Notes under the pieces: generated by a model
Seen by the model: only the letters and a program-made list of their open reading frames with translations
Told to the model about the DNA's origin: nothing
Databases searched by the model: none
In this document: piece after piece, positions 27,641-34,935 of the stretch
How the letters are laid out: every line of letters starts with the position of its first letter
Position numbering within the stretch: the stretch's first letter is position 1
Assembly: GCF_005938645.2 (NCBI RefSeq)
Contig: NZ_CP042171.1
Coordinates: 2,728,001-2,792,000, forward strand
Direction: 5' to 3'
DNA length: 64,000 nucleotides
Source: Pedobacter sp. KBS0701
GTDB lineage: Bacteria; Bacteroidota; Bacteroidia; Sphingobacteriales; Sphingobacteriaceae
Translations under genes and position numbers: made by a program

Positions 27641-28288
27641 ATGTTCAAATCAATCAAAACTAGCGTTGTGGCTTTAATCTTAGTAAGTACTGCTATAATT
27701 GCCCATGCACAAAAGAAAGTTGCTGAAGGTACTTTGGTATTTGCTGTAACGGCTAATGGTACAACAACTGACGTTAAAACTAAATTTAATGGTAGCTTAA
27801 CCAAAATAGAAATTGAAAATGGCCCTGCCATGGTTAATATCATTTCAAATACGGCAGATAAAACCGGATTATTATTAATTGATGTTCCCGTAGCTCAAAA
27901 ACAGTTTGCAGTAAAGGTGAGCAAAGCAGAAACAGAAGCACAAGAAGCTTTATTACCAAAATATTCCGATTATAAAGCAACTGGCGAAAAACAGACAATC
28001 GCTGGATTTAATGCTGAAAAATATACCTATAAAGATGACAAAGGCGGATCGCATGAATTATGGGCAACAAAAGACGTTGACATTGCTGCAATTACCAGTG
28101 GCGGTTTCTTTAAAGGCTTAGGTGCGCTTCCTGTAAAATATTCGGCAGTAATTAATGGCGTAAATTCAGACCTTGTTCTAAAATCTCTTTCTGAAGCCAA
28201 AGTAGGTGCCATTAACACTGAAATTCCTACCGGTTACGAAGTAGTAACTATGGAAGAATTGAAAGCAATGCAAGGTGGTGGTGAATAA
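27641..28288 (+). CDS. Secreted DUF4412-like protein
   Basis: 215 aa with signal peptide (MFKSIKTSVVALILVSTAIIAHAQ). The mature protein looks like an all-beta domain: EGTLVFAVTANGTTTDVKTKF, then GFNAEKYTYKDDKGGSHELWATKDVDI and a Met/Glu-rich tail MEELKAMQGGGE. The pattern of a surface reporter-like domain with a modified side-chain statement (ATGEKQTIAGFNAEKY) resembles DUF4412/GLPGLI-type proteins. No catalytic motif. Function unknown. It is 24 bp after the enoyl-CoA hydratase gene. Confidence 0.75.
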   Translation: MFKSIKTSVVALILVSTAIIAHAQKKVAEGTLVFAVTANGTTTDVKTKFNGSLTKIEIENGPAMVNIISNTADKTGLLLIDVPVAQKQFAVKVSKAETEAQEALLPKYSDYKATGEKQTIAGFNAEKYTYKDDKGGSHELWATKDVDIAAITSGGFFKGLGALPVKYSAVINGVNSDLVLKSLSEAKVGAINTEIPTGYEVVTMEELKAMQGGGE

Positions 28289-28386
28289 TTAGCCAATTCA
28301 AGGTAATTTACAGCTTTTTAACTGCAGGCTTTTTATTTAAATTAGCCCAAAAGTTGAAAAGCTTTTTTTATGTCCAAAAATTATAT

Positions 28387-30555
28387 ATGATTAAAAGATT
28401 ATTATTTAGATTATCAGTTGCTTGTATAGCATTTTTTTCACTAATTGATGCAAAGGCTCAAAATATCAATTGGGCAAAAGATGGTAACTCCTACTATCAG
28501 ATTGCAAGCGGAGAAATTATTTCGGTTTCCCTCCCTAAAAGCGATAAAAAGACAATTATTTCCAGAGCATTATTAACGCCAGCAGGAAAAGATAATGCCA
28601 TTGCGGTAAGAAGTTTCCAATTGTCGGACGATGGTACAAAAGCACTGATCTACACCAACAGTAAAAAAGTTTGGCGTTATGATACCCGTGGCGATTACTG
28701 GCTGGCTGATTTAACCGCTAACAAGATTATCCAGATTGGAAAAGATAAACCGGCATCATCTTTAATGTTTGCTAAATTATCACCAGATGGAAGTAAAGTA
28801 GCTTACGTAAGCAAACACAATTTATATGTAGAAAACATTGACGGAACCGGCGCTAAAGCCTTAACTACTGATGGCACAGACCGAATGATCAACGGTACCT
28901 TTGATTGGGTTTATGAAGAGGAATTCGATTGTCGTGATGGTTTTAGGTGGAGTCCTGACGGGAAATCTATTGCATATTGGCAAATTGATGCAACCAGGAT
29001 CAAAAACTTTTTGATGATCAATAATACTGATTCGATTTATCCTTATACCATCCCGGTTGAGTATCCAAAAGTTGGCGAAAATCCATCTGTTTGCAAAGTT
29101 GGTGTGGTTGATATCGCTACTGCTAAAACAAACTGGTTAAACGTTCCGGGCGATAATATCCAGCATTATATTCCACGGATGCAGTGGGTACCAAACAGTA
29201 ACAACATTATTTTACAACAGCTTAACCGGGAGCAGAACGAAAGTAAGGTATTTATCTGCAATGCCAGTACCGGAGATGCAAAAGCGGTTTATACTGAAAA
29301 GGCAAAAGCCTGGATTGATGCGCAGGATGAATGGAAATGGTTAAACGATAATAAAGAATTTACCATCGTATCCGACAAAGACGGTTGGAACCATTTGTAC
29401 AGAATCAGTATTGATGGAAAAAAAGAGACATTAGTTACAAAAGGTAACTACGATATAATTGATTTGAAGCTGATTGATGTAAAAAACAATACGGTTTATT
29501 TCCTTGCATCGCCAACAAATGCCACTCAGAAATATCTTTTTAAAACTAAGTTAGATGGCAAAGGAAAATTAGAGCAGGTTACCCCTTCTATCCTGCCTGG
29601 AACGCATAATTACGATATTTCACCTAATGCTGCTTTTGCACGCCATACCTACAACAGTTCAATTGTAAGACCAATTACCGAGTGGATGAATTTTACTACA
29701 GGTAATCCATTTACAATGGATGGAAGCATTACTACCCAATTATCAAAACAGGAAGCGGCTAAAAACAAAGTTGAGTTTTTCAAAGTAACCACCGAAGATG
29801 GCATTGAAATGGACGGATGGATGAAAAAACCTGATAATTTTAATCCTTCGAAAAAATATCCGGTTGTGTTTTATGTTTATGGTGAACCTGCTTCGCCTAC
29901 AGCATCAGATACTTATGGCGCCGGAAGAAACTTCTTATATGCTGGCGACATGGCCAAAGATGGTTACATCTACATTTCAATGGATAATAGAGGTGCTCCT
30001 GTACCAAAGGGAAGTACCTGGCGTAAAAGCATTTATAAAAACATCGGCATTCTTAACATCCGTGATCAGGCCATGGCAGCTAAAAAACTATTGGCTACCA
30101 ACGCTTTTATGGATAAAGACCGTGTAGCCGTTTGGGGCTGGAGCGGTGGCGGTTCGTCTACCTTAAACCTGATGTTCCAATATCCTGAAATTTACAAAAC
30201 AGGTATTGCTATTGCAGCAGTTGGCAACCAGTTAACTTACGATAATGTTTATCAGGAACGCTATATGGGTACACCTTTTCCAAGTAAAGAAGCTTATGTA
30301 AAGGGCTCTCCTATTACTTATGCCAAAAACTTAAAAGGAAATTTATTGTACATCCATGGTACGGGCGATGATAACGTACATTATCAAAATGCCGAAATGT
30401 TGATCAATGAACTGATCAAAAACAGAAAAGTTTTTCAACTGATGAGCTACCCTAACCGCACACACAGTATCTCTGAAGGTGAAGGAACAAGCGAGCATTT
30501 ATCGTTAACCTACACCAAGTTTTTAAAAGAAAACTGCCCTCCGGGAGCAAAATAG
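28387..30555 (+). CDS. Dipeptidyl peptidase IV-like S9 serine peptidase
   Basis: 722 aa from MIKRLLFRLSVACIAFFSLIDAKAQ, a signal peptide; the ORF can be read from 28354 but the extra 11 residues spoil it. The N-terminal DPP-IV propeller (about 80-460) includes DWVYEEEFDCRDGFRWSPDGKSIAYWQ, which carries the EE motif that holds the substrate N-terminus. The C-terminal hydrolase has GWSGGGSS (nucleophile Ser), HGTGDDNVHYQN (Asp) and NRTHSIS (His). It would release X-Pro or similar dipeptides in the periplasm or at the surface. Confidence 0.94.
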   Translation: MIKRLLFRLSVACIAFFSLIDAKAQNINWAKDGNSYYQIASGEIISVSLPKSDKKTIISRALLTPAGKDNAIAVRSFQLSDDGTKALIYTNSKKVWRYDTRGDYWLADLTANKIIQIGKDKPASSLMFAKLSPDGSKVAYVSKHNLYVENIDGTGAKALTTDGTDRMINGTFDWVYEEEFDCRDGFRWSPDGKSIAYWQIDATRIKNFLMINNTDSIYPYTIPVEYPKVGENPSVCKVGVVDIATAKTNWLNVPGDNIQHYIPRMQWVPNSNNIILQQLNREQNESKVFICNASTGDAKAVYTEKAKAWIDAQDEWKWLNDNKEFTIVSDKDGWNHLYRISIDGKKETLVTKGNYDIIDLKLIDVKNNTVYFLASPTNATQKYLFKTKLDGKGKLEQVTPSILPGTHNYDISPNAAFARHTYNSSIVRPITEWMNFTTGNPFTMDGSITTQLSKQEAAKNKVEFFKVTTEDGIEMDGWMKKPDNFNPSKKYPVVFYVYGEPASPTASDTYGAGRNFLYAGDMAKDGYIYISMDNRGAPVPKGSTWRKSIYKNIGILNIRDQAMAAKKLLATNAFMDKDRVAVWGWSGGGSSTLNLMFQYPEIYKTGIAIAAVGNQLTYDNVYQERYMGTPFPSKEAYVKGSPITYAKNLKGNLLYIHGTGDDNVHYQNAEMLINELIKNRKVFQLMSYPNRTHSISEGEGTSEHLSLTYTKFLKENCPPGAK

Positions 30556-30563
30556 AAAAATTT

Positions 30564-30590
30564 AAAAAGCAGCTTTCGGGCTGCTTTTTT
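30564..30590. terminator. Bidirectional terminator between the S9 peptidase and DUF3307 genes
   Basis: AAAAAGCAGC-TTTCGG-GCTGCTTTTT; the T run serves the plus strand and the A run is T on the minus strand. It directly abuts the stop of the DUF3307 gene. Confidence 0.75.
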
Positions 30591-31300
30591 TATGCAATAA
30601 AACTTTGGGTAAGCATAGCGGTTACAATAGCTATCCCGAAGCTTAATAAAGTTCCGATCAGTACATATTCGGTTAGTTTCAGATCGTGTTTTTCTTTCAG
30701 ATCGCCAAACCTGAATATCGATTTTGCGGCAAGTAAAAAACCAACGGCCTCAAAATGACTGGTAAGTATAAACAGAAAAATTAACGTCCTTTCCAATATC
30801 CCAATGTATTTACCCGCATTCTCTAATGATTTTGGACTATCGGGCTGATTATCCGGGATCCATTTAGCAATGATCACCTTCATTACAATTGATGTAGGCA
30901 TGGTTAAAAACAGAGCGCCTGAAACTAATACCCAGGTATGCGGATCATTTAAAAAACCAATATCCAGGCTTCCTTTGTAGAAAAGATGCCATACCGCTAC
31001 AATCGAGCTAAAATGTAAAACCTGATCAGCAAAAAAGAGCATACGGGCATTTTTATTGGTCTGAAAGATGGATTTCAGCGCATCAATAATCAAATGGATC
31101 ACACCTATTGTTAATGCCGTTTTCCAAACATCAAAACTTAAAAAAATAACAAATATCAGGGCCACATGTACCATTACATGCAAATAGAGTTTGGTTGATT
31201 TTAATTTTTTTCTTTCCTTATCTTTTACCCAGGCATTTGGCTGCAAAAAGAAATCACCGATTAAGTGGGCAATAATAAGCTTGATTAAATAGATATCCAT
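30590..31300 (-). CDS. DUF3307 membrane protein
   Basis: 236 aa with about six membrane helices. The start MDIYLIKLIIAHLIGDFFLQPNAWVKDKERKK has the AHLxGDFxLQ signature of DUF3307 proteins, and HLIIDALK is a second conserved site. The polar residues in helices (His, Asp, Gln) hint at a buried active or binding site, but no activity is known. It begins at the same base at which satD ends (31300), so the two are coupled. DUF3307 and SatD genes are a recurrent pair in several phyla as I recall them. Confidence 0.85.
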   Translation of the reverse strand: MDIYLIKLIIAHLIGDFFLQPNAWVKDKERKKLKSTKLYLHVMVHVALIFVIFLSFDVWKTALTIGVIHLIIDALKSIFQTNKNARMLFFADQVLHFSSIVAVWHLFYKGSLDIGFLNDPHTWVLVSGALFLTMPTSIVMKVIIAKWIPDNQPDSPKSLENAGKYIGILERTLIFLFILTSHFEAVGFLLAAKSIFRFGDLKEKHDLKLTEYVLIGTLLSFGIAIVTAMLTQSFIA

Positions 31301-31911
31301 TATTTCAAAATCGTTTGGTTCAATTTTTTACGGTAAAGCCTGTCCATTTCCATTATTTCGGTATAATGTGCGCGTTTTAGCGCTTCGCTTACCGAAGATT
31401 GCGTTCTGCCTGAAATGGCTGCAAGTTCGCTTTGTAACAGGTTTTCATTTTCGAGCGCAAGTTTTACCATTTCTGCGGCTACTACCCCCCAGCTGTCCAT
31501 GGCAATTAACGACAGTTTAATTACCACATTGATTTCCTCGTCAAAATCAGGATAATCTGTTTTAATGGCTAAATTGGTTTTGGCTTGTTTTAAACTGTCA
31601 AAGGCTGCCCCCGAGTTAATAAAGGCATCTCCACTTGATTCAGAAAGCTTTTTACGCTTGTTTTTTATCCCACCAATACCAATGCCCATCCTTACGTCGG
31701 CAGGTTTATTTACCCTTATACATGCCTTTAAATAAGCAGCAACCTTAATTGCATTTTCTGGTTCCACCTCAACCTGAAAACTATCTCCACGAAAGATTTC
31801 CCACTTACCATGTTGCCCTGAAGTTGCTTTTAATGCTGTTTTTAAGCTCAACAACCAGCTGTCTTTAATCTTTCTAGAACCTACAATATCACCTGTTACA
31901 ATACAAATCAT
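31300..31911 (-). CDS. SatD-family protein with C-terminal HTH
   Basis: 203 aa. The N-terminal part starts MICIVTGDIVGSRKI, typical of SatD, and contains FRGDSFQVEVEP and RMGIGIGG, followed by SSGDAFINSGAAFDSL. This half looks like a nucleotide-cyclase-like or nucleic-acid-binding fold. The C-terminal 55 residues read as a helix-turn-helix (LLQSELAAISGRTQSSVSEALKRAHY), suggesting DNA binding. The gene diverges from the ligase-associated repair operon, and three 20-bp palindromes lie between. Autoregulation and control of the repair genes by this protein is an inference. Confidence 0.8.
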   Translation of the reverse strand: MICIVTGDIVGSRKIKDSWLLSLKTALKATSGQHGKWEIFRGDSFQVEVEPENAIKVAAYLKACIRVNKPADVRMGIGIGGIKNKRKKLSESSGDAFINSGAAFDSLKQAKTNLAIKTDYPDFDEEINVVIKLSLIAMDSWGVVAAEMVKLALENENLLQSELAAISGRTQSSVSEALKRAHYTEIMEMDRLYRKKLNQTILK

Positions 31912-31941
31912 ATTACAATATCGAACTAATTATTCATATTA

Positions 31942-31949
31942 CAAAACTA
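31942..31949 (-). promoter_or_regulatory. Promoter -7 box for satD
   Basis: TAGTTTTG on the minus strand, a perfect TAnnTTTG box 30 bp before the ATG at 31911. Palindrome 1 begins at 31951, one base away, so a bound protein would block the promoter. Confidence 0.6.
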
Positions 31950-31950
31950 A

Positions 31951-31970
31951 TATCGGGTAATTAGCCGATA
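31951..31970. promoter_or_regulatory. Palindromic operator-like repeat 1
   Basis: TATCGGGTAATTAGCCGATA: TATCGG and CCGATA arms around an 8-bp centre. First of three at an exact 28-bp period. Confidence 0.75.
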
Positions 31971-31978
31971 TTTTGATT

Positions 31979-31998
31979 TATCGGGTAATTAGCCGATA
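31979..31998. promoter_or_regulatory. Palindromic operator-like repeat 2
   Basis: Identical 20 bp to repeat 1, separated from it by 8 bp (TTTTGATT). Confidence 0.75.
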
Positions 31999-32006
31999 TT
32001 TTAAAT

Positions 32007-32026
32007 TATCGGGTATTTACCCGATA
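32007..32026. promoter_or_regulatory. Palindromic operator-like repeat 3
   Basis: TATCGGGTATTTACCCGATA, a more perfect palindrome (TATCGGGTA arms). It lies next to a weak promoter for the repair operon: TTG at 32027-32029 and TAAATTTA at 32046-32053. Confidence 0.75.
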
Positions 32027-32066
32027 TTGATTTAAAACTAATCCATAAATTTATTGTTTACTAGCT

Positions 32067-33095
32067 ATGGCATTGATCGAATTTACCAAAAGAGGCATTT
32101 ACTGTAAGCAGGGAGATTTTTATATAGATCCCTGGTGGCCCGTAGATTATGCCGTAACTACACATGGGCACAGCGATCATGTGCGGTTCGGAAACAAATA
32201 TTACCTCTGTCATACTTTAACCAAGCCCATCATCAAACGCAGGATCAGCGAAGATTTAAACGTAGAAACACTGCAGTATGGAGAAAGCATTACCCGTAAT
32301 GGCGTAAATATTTCGTTTTTTCCTGCCGGGCATATTATTGGATCGGCACAGGTACGGCTTGAATATAAAGGCGAAATTTGTGTGATTTCTGGTGATTATA
32401 AAATTGAAGATGACGGCATTACCGTGCCATTCGAACCCGTAAAGTGTCATTCTTTTGTTTCAGAAAGTACTTTTGGTTTACCTGTTTACAAATGGCAAAA
32501 ACAGGAAATTGTTTTTAACGGAATCAGGAACTGGGTAAATGACAATATCAATCAACAGAAAACAAGTGTATTGATTGCCTATAGTTTGGGTAAAGCGCAG
32601 CGTTTAATTAAAAACCTGGCTGGTGATATTCCTATTTATGTACATAACAGTATTGCCAACCTCAATGAAGTGATTATAGAAGCTGGCGTAAACCTTCCAA
32701 AAACCATCAGGATTACCCCCGAAACCACTAAAGATGAATTACAGAAAGGAATTGTAATTGTACCGCCCGCCATGCGGGATAGCCGTTGGATCAAAAATTT
32801 ATCGCATCCGGTTACTGGTATATGTTCTGGTTGGATGCAGGTACGGGCACACCGCCGCTGGCAAAGTGCCGATGCTGGTTTTGCACTCAGCGATCATGCC
32901 GACTGGCCAGGTTTAATGGAAGCCATTACCGCGACAGGTGCCGAAAAAGTTTATGTTACCCATGGTTTTACAGCTGCTTTTAGTCGCTTTTTAAATGATG
33001 AAGGTATAGAAGCCGCAGAAGTTTTAACCAGGTTTGGCCAGGAAGATGATGAAGAGAACAAAGTTGATTTAGCTGAGCAAAACGAAAATAAATAG
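32067..33095 (+). CDS. Ligase-associated DNA exonuclease (MBL fold)
   Basis: 342 aa. Metallo-beta-lactamase/beta-CASP-type nuclease with metal-binding THGHSDH (about residues 31-37) and further sites PAGHIIGSAQV, ISGDYK and LSDHADWPG. It belongs to the ligase-associated exonuclease group (relatives of Artemis/SNM1 and CPSF73-like enzymes), known from the gene set with ligase, DEXH helicase and PdeM. It is the first gene of that set, 2 bp ahead of the ligase gene. In the known genes these proteins function in DNA damage response; exact substrate here is unproven. Confidence 0.93.
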   Translation: MALIEFTKRGIYCKQGDFYIDPWWPVDYAVTTHGHSDHVRFGNKYYLCHTLTKPIIKRRISEDLNVETLQYGESITRNGVNISFFPAGHIIGSAQVRLEYKGEICVISGDYKIEDDGITVPFEPVKCHSFVSESTFGLPVYKWQKQEIVFNGIRNWVNDNINQQKTSVLIAYSLGKAQRLIKNLAGDIPIYVHNSIANLNEVIIEAGVNLPKTIRITPETTKDELQKGIVIVPPAMRDSRWIKNLSHPVTGICSGWMQVRAHRRWQSADAGFALSDHADWPGLMEAITATGAEKVYVTHGFTAAFSRFLNDEGIEAAEVLTRFGQEDDEENKVDLAEQNENK

Positions 33096-33097
33096 CC

Positions 33098-34687
33098 ATG
33101 AAACGTTTTGCTAAACTGATCCAGCAGCTCGAACTGAGCAATAAAACTAACGATAAAATAGCGGCCCTGGTTGATTATTTTAACTATGCCGACGATAAGG
33201 ATAAAGTATGGGTAATTGCCTTATTTACTGGCAAAAAACCTAAAAGGCCAATTAAATCGGCTTTACTAAAATTTTGGGCAATAGCCATTACCGAAACGCC
33301 AGAATGGTTATTTGCCGAAAGTTATTCAAATGTTGGCGATTTAAGCGAAACCATTGCTTTGTTGTTGCCTCCTGCCGAAAATACTTCGGATCTCCAATTG
33401 CATACCTGGATAGAAGAGTTGCACGACCTGGAAGGTAAAGATGATGAAACCAAAAAATATTTCATTTTAAGTGCCTGGAACCAACTCGAAACCCAGGAAC
33501 GTTTTATTTTTAACAAACTAATCTCTGGAAATTTCAGGATTGGTGTTTCCAATAAAATGCTGGTAAATGCACTGGCTAAACAGAGTAGTTTAGATAGTGC
33601 GCAGATTATGCACAGCATCATGGGTAAATGGAATCCTTATGAAATTACCTTTCACGAACTGATCAATGGTATCCATGTGAATACAGATAACTCCTGGCCT
33701 TACCCCTTTTGCCTGGCTTATGCTTTAGAGCAGGAACCTGAAAAACTGGGCGATATTTCAGAATGGCAGGCCGAATGGAAATGGGATGGAATCCGCGGAC
33801 AAATTGTAAAACGGAACGGCGAACTTTTCATCTGGAGCCGTGGCGAAGAACTGGTTACAGAGCAATTTCCAGAACTACACTTCATGATTGATGTTTTGCC
33901 CGACGGCGTAGTTTTAGATGGCGAAATTTTGGCTGTACAGGATAAACAGGTGTTGTCATTCAGTACATTACAACAACGTTTAAACCGTAAAACAATTAAT
34001 AAAAAACAACTGGAAGATGCTCCTATTGGCTTTTTTGTTTATGATATTTTAGAATATGAAGCCAAAGATTTCAGGGAAAAACCTTTAAGCGCGAGACGAA
34101 AAATATTGGAGCAATTGATTGGCGGATTAGATGAAAGTCCGGTGATCATATCTCCGGTAATCAATTGTAGTACATGGGAGGAGCTAGCCGAATTAAGACA
34201 AACTTCGAGATCGATCAATAGCGAAGGGATTATGCTCAAAAAGCTGAGTTCCCATTACCACAGTGGCAGGAAGCGCGGCGATTGGTGGAAATGGAAAATC
34301 AATCCATATACCGTTGATGCAGTAATGATCTACGCCCAAAAAGGAAGTGGCAGAAGGGCAAATTTCTTTACCGATTATACTTTTGCTGTTCGCGATGGGG
34401 AAAGCCTGGTAACCATTGCAAAAGCCTATTCAGGATTAACAGACAAAGAAATTAAAGAAGTAAACAGTTTTGTAACCCGTAATGCGATTGAGAAATTCGG
34501 GCCGGTACGTACGGTAAAACCAGAACTGGTTTTCGAAATTGCTTTTGAAGGAATTGCGGAGAGTAAACGGCATAAAGCAGGTTTAGCTTTACGTTTTCCA
34601 CGTATATTGCGGTGGCGGAAAGATAAAAAAGCAGATGAAATTAATACACTGGAAGACTTGAGGCAATTGCTGCAATCAACTTTGTAA
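33098..34687 (+). CDS. ATP-dependent DNA ligase (ligase-associated set)
   Basis: 529 aa. N-terminal DNA-binding domain (about 1-190), nucleotidyltransferase domain with catalytic Lys in EWKWDGIRGQI (about residue 228) and further ligase motifs FIWSRGEEL, DGVVLDGEIL, FFVYDILE, EGIMLKKL and WWKWK, then an OB-fold domain ending with LRFPRILRWRKDKKADE. It resembles bacterial LigB/LigC-type ligases of the TIGR04120 kind rather than the essential NAD-dependent LigA. It seals nicks with ATP. 2-bp spacing from the exonuclease gene. Confidence 0.95.
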   Translation: MKRFAKLIQQLELSNKTNDKIAALVDYFNYADDKDKVWVIALFTGKKPKRPIKSALLKFWAIAITETPEWLFAESYSNVGDLSETIALLLPPAENTSDLQLHTWIEELHDLEGKDDETKKYFILSAWNQLETQERFIFNKLISGNFRIGVSNKMLVNALAKQSSLDSAQIMHSIMGKWNPYEITFHELINGIHVNTDNSWPYPFCLAYALEQEPEKLGDISEWQAEWKWDGIRGQIVKRNGELFIWSRGEELVTEQFPELHFMIDVLPDGVVLDGEILAVQDKQVLSFSTLQQRLNRKTINKKQLEDAPIGFFVYDILEYEAKDFREKPLSARRKILEQLIGGLDESPVIISPVINCSTWEELAELRQTSRSINSEGIMLKKLSSHYHSGRKRGDWWKWKINPYTVDAVMIYAQKGSGRRANFFTDYTFAVRDGESLVTIAKAYSGLTDKEIKEVNSFVTRNAIEKFGPVRTVKPELVFEIAFEGIAESKRHKAGLALRFPRILRWRKDKKADEINTLEDLRQLLQSTL

Positions 34688-34721
34688 GGTATTTTAAAAC
34701 CTGAGAGGTTTTGAAGATGCT

Positions 34722-34781
34722 CGCTGCTGTCAGGTTTAGCCTATATAGGTTTGCCTGACGATTTTAAACCCGACAGCAGCG
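34722..34781. repeat. Nested hairpin element between ligase and helicase genes
   Basis: CGCTGCTGTCAGGTTT faces AAACCCGACAGCAGCG, and inside GTCAGG faces CCTGAC around AGCCTATATAGG. A cruciform-like structure, followed by CCCTTTTTT, so it may also end transcripts. A small hairpin, AAAACCT-GAG-AGGTTTT, precedes it. Together they fill most of the 248-bp gap; the rest looks featureless. Confidence 0.6.
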
Positions 34782-34935
34782 ATACCCTTTTTTGCTAGAC
34801 ATGATTAACATTACAAGAAGTATCACAAAAAAGATAAAGCGTTTGGCGGGGCTGCTGTAACCGAAGGATTGCTATTATTGCTTTTCAAAACACTAAAACT
34901 TATCAATATAAAACCTACAAGGAAATAAATTGCGC

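Noticed and set aside
31951..32026. Short direct repeats resembling a CRISPR array
   Set aside because: Only three copies, spacers of 8 bp that are AT-rich, and strictly palindromic units at a divergent promoter fit operators.
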